Positions 10,559 to 20,349 of a stretch of DNA of 50,497 nucleotides are shown in pieces. This DNA is from Balneolaceae bacterium (lineage in GTDB: Bacteria; Bacteroidota; Rhodothermia; Balneolales; Balneolaceae). The number at the start of each line of letters is the position of its first letter. Position 1 is the first letter of the stretch. The notes under the pieces are model-generated. The model searched no databases. It saw nothing but the letters and a program-made list of their open reading frames with translations, and had not been told where the DNA came from. The stretch spans positions 1 to 50,497 of the forward strand of contig SKYV01000186.1 in NCBI GenBank assembly GCA_007127745.1, read 5' to 3'. A program made the translations under genes and the position numbers.

Positions 10559-10901
10559 CTTTTGTTTCCATTATTAGCACCGTCAAAAATTTTAAAAATT
10601 ATTCAGGAAAATGGCGCTCATATGGTTATGTTAATCTCTTGATGTTAAATCAGGATGAAATAATCTGATATTTATGAAAGAGCGGATCCCCCTTCTCCGT
10701 GAAGCTTAAAAAACTCAAGACTAACACTACTGTTATGATAATAATGGAATGGTAGGTTGGTAAAGGCTTCCGAAGTTTTCGTGTTTTTAAAACATTGGTA
10801 AATTTTATTTGTCAAACTTTATGCTAGTGTCGATGTAGACTTCTGAAGACTCGTTTACATGACAATCTACTTGTATAAAAGACAATACTTTAGAGTATAA
10901 T

Positions 10902-11327
10902 TTAATCTTGACCCATCACCGTTACAATAATTTTCCTGGCTTTGGCGTGGTTACGGTGTTCACAAAGATAGATTCCCTGCCAGGTGCCCAGGTTAAAACG
11001 GCCGTTTGTAACCGGGATGGAAACAGAGTGCCCCAGTATTGAGCTTTTGATGTGTGATGTCATATCATCAAGCCCCTCGTAGTTATGCTCAAACATATTG
11101 GCATCTTCGGGCACCATCCGGTTGAAATGAGTTTCAAAATCCCGGCGCACCGATGGATCGGCATTTTCATTGATTGTCAGGCCGGCGCTGGTGTGTTTGA
11201 TGTGGATGTGGGCGATGCCTGTTTTAACATCTCTCAGTTCGGGAATCTGATTGAGAATTTCCTGTGTTACCAAATGAAAACCCCGGGGTTTTGAAGAGAG
11301 CGTAAATTCTTTCTGAATGAATTTCAT
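10902..11327 (-). CDS. YjbQ family (UPF0047) protein
   Basis: GIAHIHIKHTSAGLTINENADPSVRRDFETHFNRMVPED...GLDDMTSHIKSSILGHSVSIPVTNGRFNLGTWQGIYLCEHRN. Confidence 0.93.
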   Translation of the reverse strand: MKFIQKEFTLSSKPRGFHLVTQEILNQIPELRDVKTGIAHIHIKHTSAGLTINENADPSVRRDFETHFNRMVPEDANMFEHNYEGLDDMTSHIKSSILGHSVSIPVTNGRFNLGTWQGIYLCEHRNHAKARKIIVTVMGQD

Positions 11328-11370
11328 AACGAATTGATTGTTTCAAATTCCTGATTTTCTTTAAGCTGAT

Positions 11371-12147
11371 TCAACCGAAAAGTCCGGAGATTGCACCTCC
11401 GTCGTGGCTGATGGTCTGGCCGGTCACATATCCGCTTTGAGGTGAGAGGAGCCATGCGGCCAGTGATGCAAGTTCTTCAGCTTTCCCCATTCTTTTAACG
11501 GGAATTCCGGCCTCCATCTCTTCTTTGGCTTTATCGTATGAGATTCCTTTCATACTGCTATTGTTTTGAATGACCCTCTCAATGGCCGGGGTTTCATGAG
11601 CACCCGGTGCCAGAATATTTACAGTAACACTACTGGGAGCCAGTTCTGCAGACAAAGTTTTAGCAAACCCCGCAACTCCTGCCCGAAATGCATTACTTAA
11701 TGTGAGAGCAGGAATGGGCTGTTTGATTGATTTGCTTTCAATAAACAACATTCTTCCGTAGCCGGCATCTTTTAGCAACGGTGCAAGCCGCAGGGCAAGG
11801 TCAATTTTCCAGCGCATTACCAATTGCCATGCGGCGTCCCAATCGTTCATATCGGTTTGAAGGGGAGTTCCGGTTGGTGGTCCGCCGGCGTTAAACACAA
11901 TTCCGTGGAAGCCCCCCTTTTTGGCACTTTTTTCAATTTTATCGAGTGTTTCACGGTAAATAAGGCTGCCCTCAATAATTTCTACACGTTTTTCAAAATG
12001 TTCGAAGGTTTCTTCCAGTTCGTAACCTCTTCGGGCAATGGTTACAACACTGGCCCCCTCAATTAAAAGTTGTTTGGCAATAGCATGGCCAAAACCGCTG
12101 CTGGCCCCGCATACAATAAAACGCTGATCGCTGATTTTCAGATCCAT
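11371..12147 (-). CDS. SDR family oxidoreductase
   Basis: Rossmann GASSGFGHAIAKQLL, NAGGPP, C-terminal SGYVTGQTISHDGG. Confidence 0.92.
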   Translation of the reverse strand: MDLKISDQRFIVCGASSGFGHAIAKQLLIEGASVVTIARRGYELEETFEHFEKRVEIIEGSLIYRETLDKIEKSAKKGGFHGIVFNAGGPPTGTPLQTDMNDWDAAWQLVMRWKIDLALRLAPLLKDAGYGRMLFIESKSIKQPIPALTLSNAFRAGVAGFAKTLSAELAPSSVTVNILAPGAHETPAIERVIQNNSSMKGISYDKAKEEMEAGIPVKRMGKAEELASLAAWLLSPQSGYVTGQTISHDGGAISGLFG

Positions 12148-12322
12148 GGTATATTTTTTTTGATTCGTTGTCTACTGAAAGAAAACAATTTTTTAGATCA
12201 TATTGAATGGCTAAAAGTTGTAAACCGGTTTGCAGCAAACTGTAATATTCAAGCAAAAACAGTAAATTTATTATACAATGCATTAATCCGGTAAGTATTG
12301 AAATGACTTTTGCCCCTGCTTT

Positions 12323-14533
12323 ATGAAATATTTTCTGTCTTTTCTGCTCTTTATTTTAATGGTGCCTGGAAACCTGTTGGCAAATAATGATGACCCGATC
12401 CCGATTGCACGAACAACCGAGCCCATCATACTTGACGGATTAAGTGATGAACCTGCCTGGGAAAATGCCACCCGTTTCGAGATGATAATGTATGAACCGG
12501 TTTTTGGTATTCCTCCGTCGGAAGAGACCGAAGTGATGGCTCTGTATGATGATGACTATATCTATTTTGCCGCCCGCTTGTATGATTCGGATCCTGACGG
12601 GATACGCGGAAACGTACTATTCAGAGATGTATTTGGGAGTGATGACTATTTTGAAGTGATGCTCGATACATTTAACGACAACGAAAGTTCCATGATATTT
12701 TCCACCAATCCTGCAGGTATCAGACGGGATGCGACTATATCGAGAGACGCAACCGGGCCGGCATGGTTGAATGCAGATTTTGACACCTTCTGGGATGTTG
12801 AAGTAACTGTGAACGAGGATGGATGGTTTGTTGAGATGAGAATTCCGTTTTCGAGCCTGCGCTTTACAGATGATGACGGGCGTGTGGTGATGGGACTTTC
12901 CATGAACCGGATTATTGTCCGTAAATCAGAGAGAGCGGTATATCCCGCCATTGAACCCAATACCGATTTTGCGTATCTGAAACCATCACGCATGCAAAAA
13001 ATTGTGCTTGAGGACGTGGAAAGCCAGCGGCCGGTTTACATCAGGCCGTATTTGCTGGGCGGGCTGGAGCGGATGGCCGTATTGAAGGACGTTGGAAATG
13101 AGTACAGACATGAGCACAGCAGAATGGGAGAAGCCGGGCTTGATGTGAAATATGGGCTTACCAATAACCTTACTCTGGATGTTACCCTGAACACCGATTT
13201 TGCTCAGGTGGAGGCAGACGACCAACAGGTGAACCTGACACGATTTTCTCTCTTTTTCCCCGAAAAGCGGCAATTTTTCCAGGAAAGGGCTGGTTTGTTT
13301 GAGTTCAATACGGGCGGACGTAGTCGCCTTTTTCACAGCCGCCGGATCGGGTTAACCGAACAGGGGGAAATGGTGCGTATTTTGGGTGGTGCCAGGATTG
13401 TTGGCAGGGCAGGCCCATGGGATATTGGATTTTTGAATATGCAAACCGATGAGCACAATGATCTTGCCACAGAGAATTTTGGGGTATTACGCTTGAGGCG
13501 ACAGGTCATGAATCCATATTCCTATGCCGGTGGGATGGCAACCAGCCGTATTGGTGCTGACGGACAATATAATCTGGCATACGGTTTGGATGGATCTTTC
13601 AGGCTTTACGGTGACGACTATTTTATATTTCAATGGGCACACACTCTGGATGAAAGTGATGATATTGAGCGGGGATGGAACCCGTCTGAAAGTGGTCGGT
13701 TTTCTGGAATTTTTGAGCGAAGGCTCCGAGATGGAATCGGTTACCGTACCGATTTTGTATGGTCGGGGCCTGATTATGATCCGGGAATGGGTTTTATTCA
13801 GAGGGCTAACTTTACTCAGGTGGGGCAGCAAATCTCTTATACACATCGGCCGGGTGATGATTCTTCATTCATCTATCAAACGTTTATGGTAAATGGTGAA
13901 GTTTTCTATCGAAATGAAGACTGGACTGCCGAAACGATTGAGTTTGGCCCTGCATTTAGTTTTATGCTAAAAACGGGTGCTTTTGGTAGTATTGGAGTTC
14001 AAATGGTGCGCGAAGATCTGCTTTTTCCTTTCTATCTCGATGAAGATGTTTTTATTCCCGAAGGTGATTACAACTTTTACAAAGCTACGGCCGGTTATAC
14101 GATGTCAAGAGCAGGCCTTTTCAGGATTGGAGCAAACGCAGAAGCAGGCACATTCTTTGACGGAGTGCGATATTCCGTATCACTCCGGCCAAGCTGGACG
14201 GTATCCCGCCATCTTGAAATTCAAGGATCGTATATTTATAACCATGTGAAGTTTAGTGACCGCAATCAACAGTTCGATTCGCACCTTGCCCGTGTTCGGT
14301 TTGGTATTCCGTTCAACACGCAGGTATCCACCAATATCTTCGTACAGTATAACAGTGTGATCGATGCGTTTACAACCAATGCCCGTTTCCGTTATAACTT
14401 TCGTGAAGGAAATGATTTGTGGATTGTCTACAACGAAGAGTTAAACACAAGCCGGCTGGCAATCATCCCGGAAATTCCAAGAAGCCAGTTCCGGACGTTT
14501 ATGATTAAATACACCTATACGTTTATTCTATAA
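12323..14533 (+). CDS. Secreted CBM9-like plus DUF5916-type beta-barrel protein
   Basis: Signal peptide, EPIILDGLSDEPAWENATRF (CBM9-like start), LYDDDYIYFAARLYDSDP, long beta-strand-rich C-terminus ending in an aromatic/aliphatic strand. Confidence 0.8.
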   Translation: MKYFLSFLLFILMVPGNLLANNDDPIPIARTTEPIILDGLSDEPAWENATRFEMIMYEPVFGIPPSEETEVMALYDDDYIYFAARLYDSDPDGIRGNVLFRDVFGSDDYFEVMLDTFNDNESSMIFSTNPAGIRRDATISRDATGPAWLNADFDTFWDVEVTVNEDGWFVEMRIPFSSLRFTDDDGRVVMGLSMNRIIVRKSERAVYPAIEPNTDFAYLKPSRMQKIVLEDVESQRPVYIRPYLLGGLERMAVLKDVGNEYRHEHSRMGEAGLDVKYGLTNNLTLDVTLNTDFAQVEADDQQVNLTRFSLFFPEKRQFFQERAGLFEFNTGGRSRLFHSRRIGLTEQGEMVRILGGARIVGRAGPWDIGFLNMQTDEHNDLATENFGVLRLRRQVMNPYSYAGGMATSRIGADGQYNLAYGLDGSFRLYGDDYFIFQWAHTLDESDDIERGWNPSESGRFSGIFERRLRDGIGYRTDFVWSGPDYDPGMGFIQRANFTQVGQQISYTHRPGDDSSFIYQTFMVNGEVFYRNEDWTAETIEFGPAFSFMLKTGAFGSIGVQMVREDLLFPFYLDEDVFIPEGDYNFYKATAGYTMSRAGLFRIGANAEAGTFFDGVRYSVSLRPSWTVSRHLEIQGSYIYNHVKFSDRNQQFDSHLARVRFGIPFNTQVSTNIFVQYNSVIDAFTTNARFRYNFREGNDLWIVYNEELNTSRLAIIPEIPRSQFRTFMIKYTYTFIL

Positions 14534-14565
14534 ACATCTCTATTTGATTGATATTTAAATCAGCT

Positions 14566-16311
14566 TCAAATTCCGGTTAAGTTTAAAAGAAAATTCAATC
14601 CGGCACCGGTTAGCAAAACCACAACCAGCATAATGAGTGTGAGTTTTAGTAGATCCAGCCATCCCAATTCTTTGAACAATACAACAAATGTTGCCACACA
14701 GGGAAAATAGACCATTAAAACTATGCTGGCTACAATTAATTGCTGCAATTCCATTCCCAGGGGCACCAGCATACCAATGGCCACATCTTTACGCAAAAAG
14801 CCCACAATCAAAGCAGCACCGGCTTCTCCGGGCAGGCCAAATAGTGTGGTGATGACCGGGGCAAAAAAGCTGCTGATCAGATCAATAATCCCCATGGTGT
14901 AAAAAATATTCACGATAAAAACACCCAATAAAACATATGGCAGTGCATGTTTAATGAAACTATTCATCCTCATGTAAATTTTTTTCACAGATGACTGCCA
15001 GTAGGGAATCCGGTAGGAGGGAAGATCAATTAACATTTCCGGAGCTTTGCCTTTTATGAATAGGTTCATAATAACGCCAAGCATAATCCAAAGGATAAAG
15101 AGTGTTCCGTAAACAATGGCAAGTCCAGTGACACCGGCTTTTCCAAGCAGGCCAATTACCATCGCCTGTTGAGCCATACATGGAACAACAATGGCAATCA
15201 ATGTGGCTACAATAAATCGCTGTTTTTTGGTTTCCAAAACTCGGCCAGCCATTACTCCGGGCACATTACAGCCAACGCCGAGCATCATGGGAACAATGGA
15301 GAGGCCGTGCAGCCCAAGGCGTTGTAAAAACCCGTCTATCACCACACCCAACCGCGGGAGGTACCCGATATCTTCGAGCAAACTTAATACCAGATAAAAA
15401 CAGAAAACAAACGGCAGAACCACTGCAATGGGGATAAACAGTCCGGTGGTCAATAATCCGAAAGATTCTTCAAAATTAATCTGTCCGTCAATCAGTTCTC
15501 CGATTAAAATATCATGCAGCCAACCGCTTGATCCCATTGTTATGGAGAGATACTCGGCTACCGGCAGCCATAACAGATCGAATGCCTCATCAAAAATTTC
15601 CTCGTGAAGCCAGTCGCCGATCCATGCCACAATTGCAAAACTGAAAAACAGCACCACCAGAGCAATAACAGGCCCTGATATTGGGTGAATTGTGGTATGA
15701 TCAAGTTTTTGCCAGAAGGTTTCCGGAGCTTCTCCTTTCGTTTGAATCTTTTTTGTGATGCTTTCGACAGCCTGCCAGAGATTAGAATTATTATCGGCAG
15801 ACAACCCGCCGGTTCGAGCTTCCGGCAATCGGTTTTTAAGAGTGATCAGGCCATCCCCGGTAAGTGCACAAGTTGTAACCACCGGCACACCGAGTAACGC
15901 CTCCAGGGCTTGGTGATCGATCTCGATGTCGTTTTTCATCACCTCATCCCACATATTCAGTACTACAATCATGGGTTTGCCAATTTGCAGCAACTGTAAC
16001 GTAAGATAGAGGCTGCGCTCGAGATTTGTGGCATCCAACACATTGATGATGGCGCCCCCTTCTTCCAGCAGCTCAACCGCTGCTTCTTCGGCCTTGTTGG
16101 AAGGCTGAAGCGAAAACGTACCCGGAATGTCCATTAACTTTTCTGTTTTACCCTCCAGGTTCATCTTTCCGCTGGCAAATTCAACAGTAGTGCCAGAGTA
16201 GTTTGATACGACCACATGAGATCCTGTTAACCTGGAGAAGAGGGCGCTTTTCCCGCAATTGGGATTGCCCATCAGCAAATAGTGCATGTCATCTTTATAT
16301 GGTCTGTACAA
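14566..16311 (-). CDS. feoB: Ferrous iron transport protein B
   Basis: G-protein motifs GNPNCGKSALFSRLTG, NYSGTTVE, DIPGTFSL, LNMWDE; multiple TM segments with GVGCNVPGVMAGR. Confidence 0.95.
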   Translation of the reverse strand: MYRPYKDDMHYLLMGNPNCGKSALFSRLTGSHVVVSNYSGTTVEFASGKMNLEGKTEKLMDIPGTFSLQPSNKAEEAAVELLEEGGAIINVLDATNLERSLYLTLQLLQIGKPMIVVLNMWDEVMKNDIEIDHQALEALLGVPVVTTCALTGDGLITLKNRLPEARTGGLSADNNSNLWQAVESITKKIQTKGEAPETFWQKLDHTTIHPISGPVIALVVLFFSFAIVAWIGDWLHEEIFDEAFDLLWLPVAEYLSITMGSSGWLHDILIGELIDGQINFEESFGLLTTGLFIPIAVVLPFVFCFYLVLSLLEDIGYLPRLGVVIDGFLQRLGLHGLSIVPMMLGVGCNVPGVMAGRVLETKKQRFIVATLIAIVVPCMAQQAMVIGLLGKAGVTGLAIVYGTLFILWIMLGVIMNLFIKGKAPEMLIDLPSYRIPYWQSSVKKIYMRMNSFIKHALPYVLLGVFIVNIFYTMGIIDLISSFFAPVITTLFGLPGEAGAALIVGFLRKDVAIGMLVPLGMELQQLIVASIVLMVYFPCVATFVVLFKELGWLDLLKLTLIMLVVVLLTGAGLNFLLNLTGI

Positions 16312-16315
16312 ATTT

Positions 16316-16564
16316 TTATTTCGGGATTCCGGAGTTCAAAGGCCTTACCAATATCCTGGACGCCATACCACGCCCGATAGCTGTCTGGTGGCCATTCATC
16401 GAAATGACTACAGGACCCCGCATAAATTGTGAGTTTATTCTTGATATGATCTGATGCTTTCGGATTCCCATTTTTTCCAGTCGGTGTTGCATCGTTCTGC
16501 CACCGTTTAAAGAGATAATTTCAGCCTTCTCTTTTCTGTTCAGTTCTGTTAGTGTTTTTTGCAT
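16316..16564 (-). CDS. feoA: Ferrous iron transport protein A (FeoA, SH3-like)
   Basis: 82-aa FeoA-like ORF 4 bp upstream of feoB: AEIISLNGGRTMQHRLEKMGIRKHQIISRINSQFMRGPVVISMNGHQTAIGRGMASRILV. Confidence 0.9.
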   Translation of the reverse strand: MQKTLTELNRKEKAEIISLNGGRTMQHRLEKMGIRKHQIISRINSQFMRGPVVISMNGHQTAIGRGMASRILVRPLNSGIPK

Positions 16565-16582
16565 GGGGAGAATTCTTGATTC

Positions 16583-16617
16583 AATCTATTAAGATTAAAT
16601 CTAAATAATAATTTAGA
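16583..16617. promoter_or_regulatory. Cluster of overlapping palindromes upstream of feoAB (candidate metal-dependent repressor operator)
   Basis: AATCTATTAAGATTAAATCTAAATAATAATTTAGA: contains AATCT-N4-AGATT, TTAAGATT-A-AATCTAAA (1 mismatch) and TCTAAAT-N4-ATTTAGA (perfect). Confidence 0.5.
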
Positions 16618-16881
16618 CAGGTTCATCCATTTTTTGTTAAAAAGTATTTTGATAGAGTATCTCTGAGATTCATTTCATGATAAAATAAAGTCAATTGCGA
16701 GAGAAATAGTCCTGTAGCTTATTCTTATTCTTTTTAGCATACTGGTAAAATAAATCAGGATTTCGTGAAATAAACCGTATCTTGAATGCTGTCAATTTTT
16801 GGGTATAAACAGTCTATTGGAACGAAGCCCATCGAATTCTTTTTAACAATTACCGTGCATACAGGTAAGGAAATTTAATTT

Positions 16882-18702
16882 ATGAGTCAGGATATCAGAA
16901 ATATTGCAATAATCGCTCACGTAGATCATGGCAAAACCACATTGGTTGATCAAATGCTGCGCCAGAGCGGAACGTTCAGAGAAAACCAGCAGGTAGCCGA
17001 ACGGGTGATGGATTCCGGCGATCTGGAAAAAGAAAAAGGGATTACCATCAGTTCCAAAAACACGGCTGTACTTTGGGAAGGAACCAAAATTAACATCGTA
17101 GATACGCCCGGTCATGCCGATTTCGGGGGAGAAGTAGAACGAATTCTAAAGATGGTGAACGGAGTGATTTTGCTGGTAGATGCTGCAGAGGGGCCACTGC
17201 CTCAGACCAAGTTTGTGCTTCGAAAGTCGCTGGAATTGGGATATCAGCCTATTGTACTCATCAACAAAATAGACCGGAAAGATGCCCGGCCTGATGAGGT
17301 TTTAAATATGATATTTGACCTCTTCGTAACCCTTGAAGCTAATGATGAGCAGCTCGATTTTCCGGTTCTGTACTCCATTGGGATTGAAGGGGTTGCCAAA
17401 GAGGAACTGAAAGATGAAGGAGAAAATTTAATACCACTCTTTAACAAAATTATTGAACACATTCCGCCACCAAAGCAGATAAAGGATGCTCCATTCAAAA
17501 TGCTGGTTAGCAGTGTTGACTGGAACGATTATGTTGGCCGAATTGCTATCGGCCGGGTAGAGCAGGGCACCATTCAAACCAATCAGGAAATTGTACTGAT
17601 GGACCGAAAGGGAAATCAAAAAGTGAAAGCTAAAGCTACCAAGTTGTTCACATTCAATGGTTTAAACAGAGAGCCGGTGGATCAGGCTTTTGCCGGAGAT
17701 ATCTTTGCAATGGCCGGTTACGATGCAGTTGAAATCGGAGACACTCTGACGGATATTGCTGATCCTGTTCCGATTTCATACTATGACATTGACCAACCTA
17801 CAATGGCAATGTATTTCAGGGTGAACAATTCACCGTTTGCAGGCCGTGAGGGTAATTATGTAACCTCAAACATGATAAAAGACCGGTTGATGAAAGAAAT
17901 ACGAACCAATGTTTCCATTCGTGTTGAGCAGACGGATAATCCTGATATTTACAAGGTTTCCGGAAGGGGTGAGCTGCAACTCTCCATTTTGATTGAAACG
18001 ATGAGGCGGGAAGGATTTGAATTTTCGGTATCCCGGCCAGAAGTTCTTTTTCGTGATGTAAATGGAAATGTACACGAACCCTTTGAAGAAGTAATTGTTG
18101 ATGTACATTCCGATTACAGTAACCGGGTAATTGATAACCTGCAGAAACGAAAAGGAATTATGATCTCAATGGTTCAGGAGGGTGAAAATCACCGAATTGA
18201 ATTTAAAGTACCCTCACGCGGACTGATCGGTTTTCGTGGCGAAATGCTTACCGAAACTCGCGGAACCGGTATTATGCATCAACAGTTTTATGCCTATGAA
18301 CCTTATGCAGGTGATATTCCCGGCCGGAACAGCGGTGCAATGATTTCGCTTGAACAAGGCGATGTAACTCCTTATGCACTGGAAGGTTTGCAAGATCGGG
18401 GGGAGTTTATTGTTGAACCCGGAGACCCGGTTTATATGGGTCAGGTTGTAGGCATTAATAAACGTTCTGATGATCTTGTGGTGAACGTGGTGAAGAAGAA
18501 AAACCTGACCAACCACCGAGCCACTCAATCTGCTGATTCTATAAAAATTTCGCAGGCAAGAAAACTGACTTTGGAGCAGTGTATTGAATTTCTGGACAAC
18601 GATGAACTACTTGAAGTCACTCCAAAAAGCCTGAGAATCAGAAAATTATATCTCGATCCAAACGACCGAAAAAGGGAACAAAAACGAAAAGAGATGGCAT
18701 AG
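16882..18702 (+). CDS. typA: Translational GTPase TypA/BipA
   Basis: NIAIIAHVDHGKTTLVDQML, GDLEKEKGITISSKN, DTPGHADFGGEVER, RGELQLSILIETMRREGFEFSVSRPEVL. Confidence 0.97.
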   Translation: MSQDIRNIAIIAHVDHGKTTLVDQMLRQSGTFRENQQVAERVMDSGDLEKEKGITISSKNTAVLWEGTKINIVDTPGHADFGGEVERILKMVNGVILLVDAAEGPLPQTKFVLRKSLELGYQPIVLINKIDRKDARPDEVLNMIFDLFVTLEANDEQLDFPVLYSIGIEGVAKEELKDEGENLIPLFNKIIEHIPPPKQIKDAPFKMLVSSVDWNDYVGRIAIGRVEQGTIQTNQEIVLMDRKGNQKVKAKATKLFTFNGLNREPVDQAFAGDIFAMAGYDAVEIGDTLTDIADPVPISYYDIDQPTMAMYFRVNNSPFAGREGNYVTSNMIKDRLMKEIRTNVSIRVEQTDNPDIYKVSGRGELQLSILIETMRREGFEFSVSRPEVLFRDVNGNVHEPFEEVIVDVHSDYSNRVIDNLQKRKGIMISMVQEGENHRIEFKVPSRGLIGFRGEMLTETRGTGIMHQQFYAYEPYAGDIPGRNSGAMISLEQGDVTPYALEGLQDRGEFIVEPGDPVYMGQVVGINKRSDDLVVNVVKKKNLTNHRATQSADSIKISQARKLTLEQCIEFLDNDELLEVTPKSLRIRKLYLDPNDRKREQKRKEMA

Positions 18703-18797
18703 GTTGGTTGAAATCGACTCTCTTCTTCAGAAAATTCTTTGCAGTACTTGAGGTGCTGGCCGGGAATGGCTGATGGTTGATCAATGTTGGCGATATC

Positions 18798-20276
18798 ATG
18801 AAAAACATCAACAGTTATCGGGTATTCAAACGAAATAATGCATCACCGGACTCAAGTGCTGATTATGTACTTTACTGGATGCAGATAAATCGGCGCTTAC
18901 ATTATAATTTTGCGCTGGAATATGCAGTATCATGGGCTAATAAATTAAATAAACCCCTGTTGATACTGGAAGCATTTTCATGTGATTATCCGTGGGCTAC
19001 TGAACGTTCACATTCATTCATGATGCAGGGAATGAAAGACCATCTTGAGTATGCTGAAGAACACCATTTAAACTACGTTTCTTTTGTAGAAGAAGAACCG
19101 GGACAATATGAAAAATTACTGAATAATCTTGCTGATAATGCCTCCATTCTCATCACAGACGAATTCCCGGTATTTATTATGCGTGAGCGAAATGAGCGCT
19201 ATCCGGAGCATTTCAATATTCCTTACATCACGATAGACAGCAACGGACTCATCCCGCTCGGCCTTACGGACAAAGACCCCTACAGCGCATATCTGTTTCG
19301 AAAAACAATGCAGAAACATTTTGTGGAGGCGTATACTAACCCGCCACAAAGAAATCCACTTGATGATCTTATCAACAAAAAACAGATTGAACACCCAGCC
19401 GAAATTTTTGAAAATCTGCCTGATGCAAAACATGCTTTAAAAAACATTCCGGAATTTATTTCCGGGTTAGATATTAATCACGAAGTGAAACCAATTAACT
19501 GGCAGGGCGGCAGATCGGCCGCGCTTGGCATGCTTGGCAATTTTATTGAAAACGGACTTCTGGAGTACGATGATAAACGAAATCACCCCGATGAAAATAA
19601 AACCAGCAGGTTGAGCCCATGGTTGCATTTCGGGAAAATATCTGAATATGAAATTGTGAAAACCGTGTTAAGTCACCAGCCCAAAGGGTGGGATCTCAAC
19701 AAAATCACCTACAACAATGGATCAACCGGTGGTTTTTTTAATGGAGATCCAAACATCGACAGTTTTCTTGATGAAGTGATTACCTGGCGTGAAGTTGGAT
19801 TTCATTATGCTCATCACCGCTCCGATTACCACAAATATGAAAGCTTGCCAGATTGGGCCAAAAAAACACTTGATAAACACAGAGGTGATCCCAGGAAATG
19901 GCACTATAGTTACGAAGAACTATCGCAATCAAAAACACATGACGAGCTTTGGAATGCAGCCCAAACACAATTGCGGGAAGAAGGTATCATCCATAATTAT
20001 CTGCGAATGCTTTGGGGCAAAAAAGTGATAGAATGGACAGACAAACCAGAAACAGCCCTGCAATACCTGATAGATTTAAACAATACCTATGCCATAGACG
20101 GCCGTGATCCAAACAGCTATTCCGGAATATTCTGGTGCTTCGGCCGATTTGACCGCGCCTGGCAAGAACGCCCCATATTTGGAAAAATACGCTACATGAC
20201 CAGCAAAAGCGCTCGAAACAAAATAAAACTAAAACAATATCTCCGAGAATTCCGTACTCATAATATCGATAAATAA
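18798..20276 (+). CDS. Deoxyribodipyrimidine photo-lyase, class II
   Basis: YVLYWMQINRRLHYNFALEYAVSWANKLNKPLLILEAF; C-terminal FLDEVITWREVGFHYAHHRSDYHKYESLPDWAKKTL, RMLWGKKVIEW, DGRDPNSYSGIFWCFGRFDRAW are class II photolyase-like. Confidence 0.93.
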   Translation: MKNINSYRVFKRNNASPDSSADYVLYWMQINRRLHYNFALEYAVSWANKLNKPLLILEAFSCDYPWATERSHSFMMQGMKDHLEYAEEHHLNYVSFVEEEPGQYEKLLNNLADNASILITDEFPVFIMRERNERYPEHFNIPYITIDSNGLIPLGLTDKDPYSAYLFRKTMQKHFVEAYTNPPQRNPLDDLINKKQIEHPAEIFENLPDAKHALKNIPEFISGLDINHEVKPINWQGGRSAALGMLGNFIENGLLEYDDKRNHPDENKTSRLSPWLHFGKISEYEIVKTVLSHQPKGWDLNKITYNNGSTGGFFNGDPNIDSFLDEVITWREVGFHYAHHRSDYHKYESLPDWAKKTLDKHRGDPRKWHYSYEELSQSKTHDELWNAAQTQLREEGIIHNYLRMLWGKKVIEWTDKPETALQYLIDLNNTYAIDGRDPNSYSGIFWCFGRFDRAWQERPIFGKIRYMTSKSARNKIKLKQYLREFRTHNIDK

Positions 20277-20349
20277 CCCGATAAAGTGAAAATATCGACA
20301 AAATAGCCGATAAGTTGAAAATATCGAATAAAAACACGATATTAAGGTA
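20263..20349. repeat. Three contiguous 29-bp tandem units, each with TATCG-N10-CGATA inverted repeat (candidate operator array)
   Basis: Units 20263-20291 ATATCGATAAATAACCCGATAAAGTGAAA, 20292-20320 ATATCGACAAAATAGCCGATAAGTTGAAA, 20321-20349 ATATCGAATAAAAACACGATATTAAGGTA; ATATCG at 20263/20292/20321 and CGATA at 20279/20308/20337. Confidence 0.85.

Noticed and set aside
20263-20349. Three 29-bp repeats as a mini CRISPR array
   Set aside because: The units are contiguous with no intervening unique spacers, only half-sites are conserved, and no cas genes are nearby. A tandem operator is the better explanation.
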